Assembly (NCBI GenBank): GCA_029582265.1
Contig: CM055837.1
Location: 21,116,967-21,180,966 of the forward strand
Length of the DNA: 64,000 nt
Reading direction: 5' to 3'
Source of the DNA: Zoroaster sp. YZ-2022
Taxonomy: Eukaryota; Echinodermata; Asteroidea; Forcipulatida; Zoroasteridae
Shown here: one piece after another, positions 28,550-39,830 of the stretch
How the letters are laid out: every line of letters starts with the position of its first letter
Position numbering within the stretch: the stretch's first letter is position 1
Translations under genes and position numbers: made by a program
The notes under the pieces: generated by a model
What the model saw: the letters and a program-made list of their open reading frames with translations, nothing else
Databases searched by the model: none
Told to the model about the DNA's origin: nothing

Positions 28550-29750
28550 CGCCCGACTTCACGAAACGCTACGACGCGTCGTAGCACAAGATACAATGCG
28601 TTACGCATCGTATCTCGCGATGCGTTGTAAGAACGATTTCACCAAACTTACGATGCGTTCAATGCATAGTAAGCTCTTTGACAACGATGCGGAACACGTC
28701 GCAAGATACGACGACCGATGGAGTCGTCTTAGGATGCGACGAGTTAATTTAATCATACGTAAATGCGTACAAGATGGCGTTGATGCTGCTTGCAGATCAC
28801 GAAGCTCGCAGAGCACTCGGAAGAGATAGATTGTTCCGAGACCGGACAAACCCCCTCGACAGTCTCACCGATAGTGAAATCATCACAAGATACGGTATTG
28901 ATTCACCCGGCAGAATATATTTGATCTCGTTGAAAGGGTAGAGGGTGACATTGGGCGTGTCACAAAGGTAAAACAAACTTTTTAAAACCAGTAAAATGCA
29001 TTTTTGCTTTTATATAATAATACATAAAAGTTAGGTCTAGCTTTTATGTATTATTAACGTTATATAGTATTATATCTCATAGTATATTTAATATAAGTGG
29101 ATTTTTTTTTGTGGGGTTTTCTTTTTGTAATGATAAATACCCTTGTTTGAAGAGGCGTTGTTTCTTTGGCTTTCAAATAACACTTGTTCTAATAGTAAAA
29201 TGGATGACTAGCTGGTGAGCATCTCCGAAAAATGACATCGTGTCAGGCAGAAAATATTTTCATAAAGTTGTTTGTCATTATTAGTAGGTATCAAATTAAG
29301 CTTTGAGACGATGAATTGCCAAAAAGCATTTCAGGTGATTACCAATAATTTGTGCTTGGCGTACTTGAATGCCCTGCCGCATTTTTTAGCCAAAAAATTA
29401 TTCAGGGTAATTGAGACTTGAGAAAGTTCATACATGTTCATCCAATCACTCATCTTTATTTCGGTCGATGCACGTACCATTGCATCTTGAATGTACTAAT
29501 TTAAACGACTGTTTTATGAGAGGGTCATGCAAAGCATAAAACAGTTAAACGTTTTGAAAAGGTCATCCTCGTTCAAAAGTTCTTTTTTATTAAAAGTGAA
29601 TTTAGATCAGTTTTGAACGCGTCGCCCTTACGATGTGTTTGGTGAAATGAATTGTGGAACACATCGCATCTGCGACGAGTCTTCGGGCTGCGATGCATCG
29701 TAAATCCCGCGACGCATCGTAAGTAAAGACGAGTTTCGTGAAATCGGGCC
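28550..29750 (+). mobile_element. PIF/Harbinger-type element with CAG target duplication
   Basis: Termini CGCCCGACTTCACGAAAC and GTTTCGTGAAATCGGGCC, flanked by CAG at 28547-28549 and 29751-29753. The duplicated host segment at 28509-28520 shows the empty site (ACCAGACACTTA). Subterminal ACGATGCGT/ACGCATCGT repeats fill both ends. Confidence 0.87.
28774..28969 (+). pseudogene. Harbinger transposase first-exon fragment
   Basis: From ATG 28774: MALMLLADHEARRALGR, then RLFRDRTNPLDSLTDSEIIT, the N-terminal signature of PIF/Harbinger transposases, then a one-base frame break near 28920 and a GTAAAA donor-like site at 28970. No DDE exon follows. Confidence 0.8.
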
Positions 29751-30106
29751 CAGACACTTATGTAGCCAATCTATGACCAGAAACAAGACACTTTTTTTGG
29801 GCCTAAGATAAATAAGATATTCTTTCATAGCAAAAAAAACGAAAATTAAAAATGCTGACATGTGATGTGTCTCCGAGGCGGAGAACAGAAACCAAAGACT
29901 TTTCTTTTGGGGGGGGGGGGGGGGGTGCCTAAGAGGGGAGAACCCTGAAAAGCTTGACTGACAAAATGGCAGATAGCAACAACAGTTGATTGACAGGCAA
30001 GATAGGTATATTTGTTGTGCAATTCCCATTGCTGTGTATAATGGATGCATATTATATTTTCATGTCTTTATGTTGGTTTTATTAAATTTTGTTATAATTA
30101 TTACAG

Positions 30107-30289
30107 GATGTGACCCAAATTAATGCTCCATCTGGTAAGGTGGTCTCACCTAACTACCCTCGCTACTACCATTGAATACAGACTGTAAAATACAGATTGT
30201 TCTGGATGTTGGCAAGGTCTGCAAAATTGTCTTCACAGAGTTTGACATCGAACAGGAAGCCGGCCAGTTGTGGCTATGATTTTGTCAAG
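30107..30289 (+). pseudogene. Isolated CUB-domain exon with broken frame
   Basis: Acceptor attacag and donor GTAACT are intact. Frame 1 gives PSGKVVSPNYPRYYH then a stop; frame 2 gives NTDCKIQIVLDVGKVCKIVF and TEFDIEQE; frame 3 ends CGYDFVK. Together these follow the CUB consensus, but at least two indels separate the pieces. It is either a decayed exon or a sequencing/assembly error. No neighbouring CUB exon was found. Confidence 0.75.
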
Positions 30290-30430
30290 GTAACTCATCT
30301 TCCAATGCATTTATTTACGTCACATTTTAGCATCGTTGCAATAGCATGCTGTAACCCTCTATAGGTATTTTACATTCACCCTGCAGAGATTCCAGCTGCT
30401 ATGATTATTTTATGATAATTTATTAGCGCA

Positions 30431-30735
30431 TCGGATTTGTGTTCTGATGGCTGAGTGGTCAGAATGTGGGTTCAAATCCTGGCTGCGATCATGGTGCTTG
30501 TGTCCTTCAGCAAGACACTTGACCATAATTGCTTCTCTCCACCCAGGAATAAATGGGTACCTGTGATGGCAGAGTTGGTTGTTTGATTAGCCCTATATGC
30601 GCCGAAATGGCAGCATAGAGCTGTATACTCCCCAGGGAGTTGAGATGGTTTCAGGAATGATTTATGCACCTGATGAGCAGGAGTAATAATGTAATGCGCC
30701 TTGATCTAGTCGCTAGGATAGGTGCAATTTAAAAG
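30431..30735 (+). mobile_element. tRNA-derived SINE, copy 2
   Basis: Head GGCTGAGTGGTCAGAATGTG and GGGTTCAAATCCTGGC, then CAGCAAGACACTTGACCATA, and an AT-rich tail. Opposite orientation to copy 1. Confidence 0.82.
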
Positions 30736-31149
30736 AATCTTGTATTATTCTCCCATTCCTTGCCACTCATCCCAGGGATATTGTTATAGGAATTAGGACT
30801 GACAAAAGTCGGATTAGGAGGCCAGGTAGCCCAGGCCGAGATTTTTTTTTCTGCAAACGAGAACTGCCATCCCACGATATTTCAGCCAATCAGATGATTC
30901 TATCAGTCTCAAAACACTTAAACTCTGGCTAGCCCTAACATACTAACAAGCTACCAAAACAAAGTCCCTCGGGATCGGCAGACCAGATACTCTGCCAAAA
31001 ACAAACTTAGAATGTAAACAAACCCAGCCAAGGACATAACTTGGCTGATGATAGTGAACTGATCACATGTCAATTATACTCTACCATATGGCATGAATAG
31101 ACAATATACACACTGTATTTTGTATGTGTTTTTATAATCTGAACACAAA

Positions 31150-31234
31150 ATCTATAGACGATGTGACCAATGACATCACATGTTTAATAAAGAGCCATCT
31201 ATAGACGATGTGACCAATGACATCACATGTTTAA
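31150..31234. repeat. 48-bp direct duplication ending at TTAA
   Basis: CTATAGACGATGTGACCAAT... is present twice, 48 bp apart, each copy ending CACATGTTTAA. The second copy abuts the family C MITE. Confidence 0.85.
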
Positions 31235-31628
31235 CCCTAACCCCTTGGGTATTTTTACTAGAAAGTGTCCTGAATCCATCAGAATCCGCCAGTGTAGATA
31301 TTGGACATATCCTGAATCCGCCAAAATCCACCACTAAATTTCTGGCGGATTTTGGCGGATTCAGGATACCAGCTCACATGAAAATTTGTATAGTATGTTG
31401 CTGCATAGAATCCATCAAAATCTAACACATACAAGTGTTGGCTGTACATGTGCAGTACATGTAACTATAATCCATCAAAATACATCAACCAACATGACCA
31501 AGCAGTTAAAACTATTGAAATCCTGAATCCATCAAAGTCCGCCATATGCTCAATGTGGAGATATCCTGAATCCGCCGAAATCCTCCAAAACAGGGGGGTG
31601 GATTTTGTTGGATTCAGGGTGGTTAGGG
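31235..31628. mobile_element. TTAA-flanked MITE, family C, copy near WD40 gene
   Basis: TTAA at 31231-31234 and 31629-31632; termini CCCTAACCCC and GTGGTTAGGG. The interior is rich in direct and inverted CCTGAATCCGCCAAAATCC-type units. Confidence 0.8.
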
Positions 31629-31713
31629 TTAACGATATCGATATTCTACCATGCACCGGCCTCAAATCTAATTGTATTTGGGATTTAATTCAATCTTGTG
31701 ATGATTTCTTAAG

Positions 31714-31890
31714 GTGTTACGTCTTCACCCCACCGTGCAGTGGTGCCTGTTGCAGGGTCACACTGGGCCCATATCGGCAGATTTTGGGGAGACACTACGC
31801 GAGGATGTGCTTTTGGCGACAGGAAGCCAGGACAACTCAGTCAGGATCTGGGATGCGGCTAGCCTGACGGGGAGTGTTATAAAAAATCTG
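31714..31890 (+). CDS. WD40 exon 1 (visible)
   Basis: Phase 0/0; acceptor TTAAG and donor GTATGA. One WD40 unit, with GH dipeptide and IWD end. Confidence 0.78.
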
Positions 31891-34800
31891 GTATGAAAAT
31901 CTAACATTTTTTTCTTCATTGTGTTTATTGTTTTTTTTTTTTTTTTTAAGTCAGTCTAAACACTTTGAATTCTCAAAGAGCAAAATTTCACAGTGTTATA
32001 TAAAACTTGCTTAGTTTACAGTTGGTAATGATGTCAAACATCCCTTGAAATATTTTTGCCTAAATTGGTAATTACTATCATTTCACAAAAAGTACTATCA
32101 TTTCACAAATTGAATTTCTTCATCCAAAGAATAAATACGAACAATCAAAATGTATTTTCACTATTATTCTTGAACCCTTTCACTACCATTGGCGAATTTT
32201 GGTGACTTTAGTCTACAACACACATACCCCCTGTTGCTTACCATTGGCGACTTTAGTAGACCAAGGTCACCACACACACAGCACTATAATTGGGAGTATC
32301 ATGACCAGCTTTTAAAACAGCTGTATTATTTCCCTTCTTCGCAGTCCATACCCATGCTATATATGGTTGGAAACACTGATTCCTTATCTTTCTAATGGGT
32401 GCACCCCACTAAAATAAACTCCCATAGTAAACAGTGCTGAACACAAAGTATTAAAAAATCGGTAAAAAATACTTAGAAGTCCCACAGTTTTTAAAACCAA
32501 AAGAAAAAATATTGATCGATATATAACCTTTTATTTTCTTCTCTATTTACTGTATAAAGTCCAGGTTTCCAGGGAGTTATCCTCATCCCAATGAAAACCA
32601 CCCTCTACAGTAGTGAAAATGACCACACTGAAAAGCAGCCATTTTGGAAAAAGACCTTACGCTTGAAATCAAATTAGGACCACTTTTTCAGCACCTAGTG
32701 TATCCAAAATAATCATATTTGGAAGTCAAGGACACCCAGGTTATGATATTGGGCCATTTTTACACAATCTATCAAATGTATGTGCCTCAAATCTTTGTTT
32801 TCAGAAAAATTTGAGGACATACACTTAATGATAAACAGCTTGGCGCATGAATTCCTCAATATTTAGTGGGGTGCACCCCTAATGGTACAGCCCAACCTAC
32901 ATGTTTCTATTATAGAAATCAGACATAATACAAGTCAATCCTTTCAATGGCCATCTGTGATATGAAACGCCATACACTTGTGCACAAAATGCTTTCTGTG
33001 TTTGTGAAACAAAGTCGGGGAAGTAAAATAAATAACAGGGATCATTTTATATGCAATTACATTACATTACATTACAACAAGTATTTATCATGCGCCATTC
33101 CCGAGAGGCTCATGGCGCTTACAAAAGTTAATATGACATAATAAATACAAATCATGATAGAATAAGACATAAATTGATGCAAAATTAATGAGGAAACAAG
33201 TGAGTTTTAAGAGCCTTCTTGAAGGCATTAACAGAAACGGATTGATTTTGGTATCATATGAAAGGAATTTTGTTAGCAACAATCATTTCATTGAATATAT
33301 CTATCTCCAACAAATTCTTCATGATGAAAAACGAGTTTAGAAAAAGTGCCTGTAAATGGATGCATACTGTTGTGTAAAATGTGTGAATTCATGCATGACT
33401 GGGCAAACAATTCGGTAACCAGTGGGACATCCTGTTGAAACAAATCGGTAATGAAAGCGTTAAATAAAATGAGATTTTCATATACTGGGGTTTATATCTT
33501 GATGCATTTACAGGTAAAAAAGGGGTAACCATAGCAATATATTGTTCTTCCTTGTAGAGTCATGATGGGCCAGTAGAAAGCTGTGTATATTCAACAGATG
33601 GTCGCCATGCAGTAACATCATGCCAAAATGACAATGAACATTGGCTTTGGAGTGTCACTATAGCTACAACCCCACCGAATGTAGTTCTCCATTTGAGATC
33701 TGCCGAGTCTTGTAGTAAGTGTGGATTTTAATTTGTTTTTAAGAGAAGGTACAACATTGGATGAAGCCACTGTTATTCATAACATTATATCATTTGAGTC
33801 TTTAAAAAAAATCAATATGGTTGATTGTTTTCAGAGCAAGGACAAGTGTTATGCATGTCTGAGGATTTCATCGCCAGCTCTTGCAAGGGGAGTGACTTTG
33901 ACATCTGGAACATAGAGTCCCCCACATCACACCAACAAGGTCATGATGGGAACACACAGGTACTGAGGAATTGAAGCAAGGGGTGGGGGAGGAAGCGATC
34001 ATATGAACCGATCATATGAACTAAAAGTAAATTGCAGGGTCATTAGATCTTTCAACAAAACTGATTTTATATATATATATATATATTAAGGAGGATGGAA
34101 AAAAATTCGCAAGTTTTCTGTCTTCATTCATCTCCAGACTGATGCCCTATGTAAAGCCACAACTCATCTTCACCATCTTTCGTGGCAGTCTCCTGGCCTG
34201 TTTTACCACCTAACCATCCAGACATGCTGTACCTCTATGAGGTGATGCCTGAGAGGGTGCTCGAGGAGTGGCACCTTCATCCACACAGTGTGCCAGGTGT
34301 CCAGGACTACCCTCAAGATGTTCTGGAATTCAAGCATAAATCAGATGTCTTGGTATGTATGATAGTTCTTTGCTATTCCTCAACTCCTTTAAAAGCCTTT
34401 CCATCACCATCCTTGATTACTCGAGGCCCTTTTATATTCATCCCTTAGGGGCGGCCCTTCTCTTGTGAAAATGGGAGCCCTTTTCCTTTGTTTTCTTCCC
34501 AAAAGCTTTCCCTTTCCCTCTTCGGGGACCAAGGTCCCTTGAATTTGCACTCCCTCTCAGTGGGCCATCCCTTCCAAGTGGTCCCTTACCTCTCTGATGA
34601 GGGTCTTCCCCCTCTATGACCTTTCCTCCAAGTGGGCATTCCCCTCATTTGTCCCTCCCCAACCAGTAGGCCCAAAGGTCAGGTCCTTATCAGTGGCCCT
34701 CATCTACAAGTAGCCCCCTCAGTAGACCATCCCTTCTCCCACAACAACTTTATTTTTGAGAGATCCCTCTTCTCCATTTCTATTTTTCATCTGTAATTCC

Positions 34801-35522
34801 TTATTTGGATAATGTTATCCACATTTTACTTTCAACAATCCTTTTGTTATTCAATATTTATACTCAGGTTACTCCTACTGCATTGGATACTGAAAGAACC
34901 TTGTTGGTCACGCTGTCCTTCCAGATGACCGATGACCAGAAAAGGGCCTCTATTGTGAATTTCAGCAAGTTAGAATATTGTCGCTCTTCACCACTGCTCC
35001 AAATATGGGACGTCCAACTTGTGCCAGTCGATTTCACTAAGTTGGGTTTCTGCTGGACAGCTGCATTGTGTTCCAACAGAGGCGTGGCAGGAGTACTGGT
35101 GCTGCCACCAAAATGCAGAATATGCTCCATGGTAAAGGTCAAAGGTGTCCTTTGATGGCAGCATACAAGTCTTCAGCAAGAATCTGGAGAAGCCATTGGA
35201 GATGATTTGTATGCCAGGAGCTTATGATGGGATGCTGGTTCCTGCGCAGGGCTTCATCAACCCCAGCAGACCTCTCTTGAATCAGTTGCAGGGGATCATG
35301 GTGAATCATGTCACTGATGGTGCCCTACATTCCTCCAAGGCTGGTGCTGGTCAGCTTGTCGGCAAGTTCATGCTGCAGTTAGCTAAGGTCACATCCTATG
35401 ACTTCTCTCCTGATAATCAGAGTGCTATTGTTGGATTTGACAATGGCTGTGTCCATTTCTTAAGGATGTACAATGCAGTAGGAAAAAACTTACAAATGAA
35501 GCGACAAAATTTACTTTCATAG
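31714..35522 (+). CDS. WD40-repeat protein, 3' portion, two frame disturbances
   Basis: Exons 31714-31890, 33558-33714, 33835-33959, 34138-34352 and 34868-35522. The first encodes GHTGPISADF...TGSQDNSVRIWDAASL, a clear WD40 blade; the second SHDGPVESCVYSTDGRHAV, another; the third ends in a DFDIWNIE blade edge. The last exon ends with YDFSPDNQSAIVGFDNG and TAG at 35520-35522. Exon 4 (215 nt) and exon 5 (655 nt) each contain one frame change: exon 4 starts TDALCKATTHLHHLSW but finishes in the frame of LYLYEVMPERVLEEW, and exon 5 changes frame near 35140. Assembly indels or recent decay could explain this. The family beyond WD40 was not recognised; upstream exons were not identified. Confidence 0.72.
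31891..33557. other. WD40 intron with short repeats
   Basis: Holds a T-tract (about 31931-31948), paired GTGGGGTGCACCCC/GGTGCACCCC motifs at about 32398 and 32863, and (ACATT)n at 33057-33076 followed by a SINE-like GCGCCATTCCCGAGAGGCTC block. No coding seen. Confidence 0.5.
33558..33714 (+). CDS. WD40 exon 2
   Basis: Acceptor ccttgtag and donor GTAAGT, phase 0 in and 1 out; encodes a WD40 unit starting SHDGPVESCVYS. Confidence 0.8.
33835..33959 (+). CDS. WD40 exon 3
   Basis: Acceptor tgttttcag and donor GTACTG, phase 1 in and 0 out; encodes SEDFIASSCKGSDFDIWNIE. Confidence 0.8.
34138..34352 (+). CDS. WD40 exon 4, contains a frame change
   Basis: Acceptor catctccag and donor GTATGT. At 215 nt it cannot join phase 0 to phase 0, so one base is missing or extra; an alternative downstream acceptor (AAAG near 34160) would repair the frame at the cost of the first residues. 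Confidence 0.6.
34868..35522 (+). CDS. WD40 terminal exon, contains a frame change
   Basis: Acceptor tactcag. It opens VTPTALDTERTLLVTLSFQM and finishes in another frame from about 35145 (SFDGSIQVFSKNLEKPLEM). The switch lies at GGTAAAGGTCAAAGGTG (35132-35148). Confidence 0.68.
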
Positions 35523-36712
35523 CATCTTCGGTTTCATGTAGCTTTATTCACAAGTAGCTGGACTAACACTTATGGGAAGTGGAAGCAGAGAAAATGTGCA
35601 GCTTTAACTATTTTACCAAAGATTCAAAGGGCATTTATACATTCCTAAATAGTGTTATATTCATTTAATTTAATTGCCGCTATATATTTATGTGTTCGAT
35701 AACATTTTCAAAGATAATGTCTTTCAAAATTAATACAAGGTAGGGACAACAATACATTTACACAGTATTTGTAAATGTTTCTTTTGGAAAAATAATCCCA
35801 GCTATGTCATCAGTTAGATGCTTTTTAAAAGTAGTACCGGTATTGCTCCATGTTTCAGTGAACATTAATTTTTGATGTGACTTATGCGTTATACCTTTTT
35901 GCTATATACATGTATATTTTGCCTGATGTACTATGTAATACACCTGTCAATCAAACAGTATGGATTGACCAATAAGGTTTGGTAATTGACAACTTTTGCT
36001 ATTGACCATTTTGTAATTTACATTTGTTCATAAACTTTTGTTAATGCCATTTCTCAGCTTTGAGTCAAATCACTAAAATAGTGCTGGGATGGTTCACCGA
36101 CCAAAACTACAGTCTTTTTGCCATATTGGTTATTAAACAATCATTGCGGGAACTTTATTGATGCTTTTTGATTGAAAACTTATACACATTGTGCCATTTG
36201 CTGACTGGTTAACTCACCGTGAAAGTTTTGGTTAAAGGCTAGCAAATATTCAGTGTTTCACTGACGGTTTCCCCAGTTTAAAAATTAAAGAAATAAAATA
36301 TATAAATAGTTCCAAGCACTACACTAAAATGACCGAGTAAAGAAGAAACAATATTCCATGTGTTGCTTGTTTCTTGGTTTTTCCTAAACAGGATGCAACA
36401 GATTATAAAAACATTCTCACAATTTATTTTAGGGTGATCTTCAAATTAATTAACAGAATTATGCATGGTGAAATTAGTGTAAAATGGAAAAATTAGTAAT
36501 AAAAAAAAATTGAGTGTCTATTATTTGGCAAAACCATGTTTATTAATCTTTCCCAATGAGACACATTTATTTCTTATGCCTAATGTTTACTTGTCCTATG
36601 AAGGCAGTCTGTATAATAATTGTATTGATTTTCTTTATATATTACCTAATATTCATGGTTTACATATTGAATATTCGCTGTCTATATTTTTAATATTATC
36701 TATATACCTAAT
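35523..36712. other. 3' UTR and AT-rich spacer after the WD40 gene
   Basis: No ORF of interest. Many ATTCAT/AATATT segments near 36600-36750. A poly(A) site was not fixed. Confidence 0.45.
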
Positions 36713-38340
36713 ATTCATGTTTAATTGAATATTAATTGTCTATATTTTGAATATTCATAATATGTTGGAAAAATATTTATTGCCAGAGCAATATTGGTGG
36801 TTTACATTGTACCAGTGTGTCAATACAGATGTTTATATTTATGAAATAATATGAACGATCCGTCCATTATTTTTATATAAAATCAAAATAATTTATAAAC
36901 AAGACTTGAACTGTAAGAAACATTTGATAAGTATAGTGTAGGAATAAATCAAATATGCCTTGAAATGTTTGTTTTATAATGTAAAGGGAAGTTGCAACAA
37001 TTTGGTTATGTATGTTCATATCAAACCTCTAGTTATCAAGAAATATATAAGTGACCTGTGAAAGTTTTATCACAATAGGAAAAGCACTTCAGTCTTTAGA
37101 ATTATTTTCCCTCAAACTTTACACCAAGTAAGTTTTTAAATAATAATTTGTCAATTTGATAATTATGTTATTACCAAAGTTGTACCTTCCCTTATCATGG
37201 TTTGAAACATTTAGCAAATATTAAGTGCCTTAAAATTGTTAGTATATTACTGGTACTATGGTAAGTGCCTTGAAATGTTTATTTCACTTGAAGAAACTAA
37301 ATTATCAAGGATAAAGTTTTTATTTGCAAGATATACATGTAAATTTGTGAAATTGGACAATCATTATGTGTTGAACTTTTACTAATAAAGCCCTGAATTC
37401 TAACTAATTGTGATTTTCTGAATATACGTATTTACTATAATAACGCTTGGTAACTTTAAAACTTGGAATCATATTTTTAGGCACTGAAATATTGATAACC
37501 AATGCATTTATAAATGTTGGCAAAGTAATAGGTAGTTCAATTTTATGCAGAGACTCCAACAATGTTGTCAATACATCGCAATATTGTCACCATATAAAGA
37601 AAGACTAATGTCCAAAAAATTCAGAATTGCATCAAACCTTTTCCATCAAATATTACATTTTACAAAATATATCCCCAAAATACGTTTTATTTGTTTGGCG
37701 TTACCAATTAGATGCAACCAATGTTAACAATTTAAGTATTTTATTAAATTAATATAAAACATGTAACATATGGGGCAGTATTTTGATAATTACCCTTAAT
37801 AACATTTGTAGCAATGAATAATTCATGATATTCTATTTCCATCCTGGAATAGCATTGCACATGCGCAAGTGGTTGACAGTTTGATGACTCTTCGATGAGG
37901 GCGTTTTAGTTTAGACTGGTTCCGGCTTCCTTTTTTACATGCATGGTACACAGCGAGTCGAGTCACTCGACCGCATGACCACGTGATTTGCGGGCATTCT
38001 ATACAAACTAGAAAACCGCCACGAGTGAAAAGGTAAGTCGTTATGTTATCAATCGATAAACATCGAAAAAATAAGTAAACTGCAAGTAAAAGTATCAAAA
38101 TCTGACTAATTAGTAAGTATTAATAATTCGTCAGTGTTAAAAATAAGACAAATATTCAGTCTAGAATGTTTTATATCTAAATTCGAAAATGGTCGCCTGC
38201 GTGAAAGTGATATGTAACATAGAATTCGAGTCAACTCGTACCCCCAACCAACTCGTACTCGTATATTAGAAGAAATGGAATTTTGGTGTGTCGTTTTTAC
38301 CCGTAACTTATGAAAACCTTAAAAAATATTATTAGAATAA

Positions 38341-38731
38341 GGCCAAATAAAAAAAAAACATGTTTAGCGTCCTGCCTTTTTGAAAAAAGGAAGGAGGAGG
38401 GCCTTTTTTGTATTTATTTTTAATTTTTTATTTTTATTTTTTAAATGGCCGCCCGACACATTTTTAAAGACAACCAGCCGGGCTATTTTTCAAGATGGCT
38501 GCCAGCTTTTTTCAAAATGGCCGCCACGCGTATGATAATCGACAACTTTATACACGGTGTGCTAAAGTTTAAAAAAATACGATCTTATTTATTTTAAAAT
38601 AATTTTTTTTCGTCTGAGATCGTTAAAATGTATCCTTTTTTTTCGTAAAAAAAAAATTAAAAAAAAAAGGAGGCGGCCTCTAAAAAGGAAGCGGGCGGGG
38701 ACGCTAAACATGTTTATTATTTTATTTGGCC
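38341..38731. mobile_element. MITE with TAA target duplication (left duplicate)
   Basis: Termini GGCCAAATAAAA...ACATGTTTAGCGTCC and GGACGCTAAACATGTTTATT...TTTGGCC, flanked by TAA on both sides: a 3-bp PIF/Harbinger-like signature. Contains several AATGGCCGCC/AAGATGGCTGCC units. Confidence 0.85.
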
Positions 38732-39547
38732 TAAATTAAGTTGAATTTCCCAGGCTTTAAAATTAGCCTATATGAAAATTCCCAATTTTTAAGAAAATAA
38801 AATTTAAAAAATTTGAATTTTGGTGTGTCGTTTTTACCCGTAACGTTTAAAACCTTGCATGATATTATTTGAATAAATTTAATTAAGGACATGATATGTA
38901 ATCTCTCTTTTGAACGTGTGGTGGCCCTGAAAAGGGCCGTTGGTTTTGTTTAGAGACTGGCTGGTCCGTTGAGGTGACTGCACGCAGCCAGTAGTAGGGG
39001 GTGTTAACCCAAAACATATTTTAGATGCCCCCCTCAAAATATGTACCAACCTATAAGAAACAAGGAAAAAATACTCAAAAAATAATTTGAGAGCGTTAAC
39101 TCCTCTCCCCCCCCCCCGTACATGCCCCCTGAAAATTTGTTTTTGTGAAACAGCATGGCATCCTGACTTCTTGTACAGATTACCTGTATACCGTCGTTGG
39201 GGCACCAGTCTATTTTAAAACAGTGATAGGGAAGCAATTAATTTAAAGTACTTTCTCATATTTACATACAGGTTGAAATTTTAGCATACTATTCCATGAC
39301 AACCTTTCAATTGCCTTATGAAACAAAAAATCTGATTAAAAAGTAACATTTATATGAATAAAACAGTGTTCTCGTGGGTTTATATGGGTTGCAACTGAAG
39401 ATTTTATTTCATTATTGTATCCAACTTATTTTATCCTGGATTAATATAAAATTGATATTTGCTTTTAACATTCTTCTAGAAAAGAATTAATTAATAAAAT
39501 AGTATGAATGTAAAATAGTAGTTATTGGCTTCAGTTATATTTTGAAC

Positions 39548-39675
39548 CTTAGCAAGTTCTTTCTCAGAGAAAGAACCCGCTAAGTTTGAGATGTAAGGCC
39601 AGAAACTATTATTTTGCATTTATATAATACGGGTCCTTTAGGTTGGTAAGCAGTTTGCAACAGCCAAATATCCAT
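39548..39675. repeat. Dispersed repeat with hairpin, copy 2
   Basis: Contains GTTCTTTCTCAGAGAAAGAAC, a perfect stem around one A, then GTAAGGCCAGAAACTATTAT and TTAGGTTGGTAAGCAGTTTG. Repeated at 42668-42795 in the right duplicate. Confidence 0.65.
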
Positions 39676-39830
39676 TTATAAAATAATACAAAAGTATATT
39701 TATCTACATCTAACCAACATTAATTAAAACCCTAACGCACTAGACCCTAGTTGCTGGGTACCATCCTCAATCCTTCAAAATCCTCCGATTGCCCTACCCC
39801 AAAAAATGCATTCATCCTCAATCCTCCAAA

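Larger units (their letters stand above)
28340..29806. mobile_element. Family B MITE interrupted by a Harbinger-type element
   Basis: Left part has AAAGGGGTATGAACGTTTG and GACCAGAAACCAGACACTTA, the latter partly duplicated; the right part resumes CAGACACTTATGTAGCC and ends TTTTTTGGGCCT. A further partial copy in the opposite orientation follows to about 29930. Confidence 0.75.
36713..39830. repeat. Tandem duplication, left copy (3.12 kb)
   Basis: Nearly identical to 39831-42950 at an offset of 3118-3119 bases, with only scattered single-base differences and homopolymer length changes. The junction is at ATTCATGTTTAATTG. Contains the MITE at 38341 and hairpin repeat copy 2. Confidence 0.96.

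Noticed and set aside
34066..34086. (TA)n run as a TATA promoter
   Set aside because: Simple microsatellite within a WD40 intron, no transcription-start evidence.
37823..38098. 91-residue minus ORF repeated at 40942-41217
   Set aside because: Its repetition is due to the 3.1-kb duplication; no domain, no splice context.
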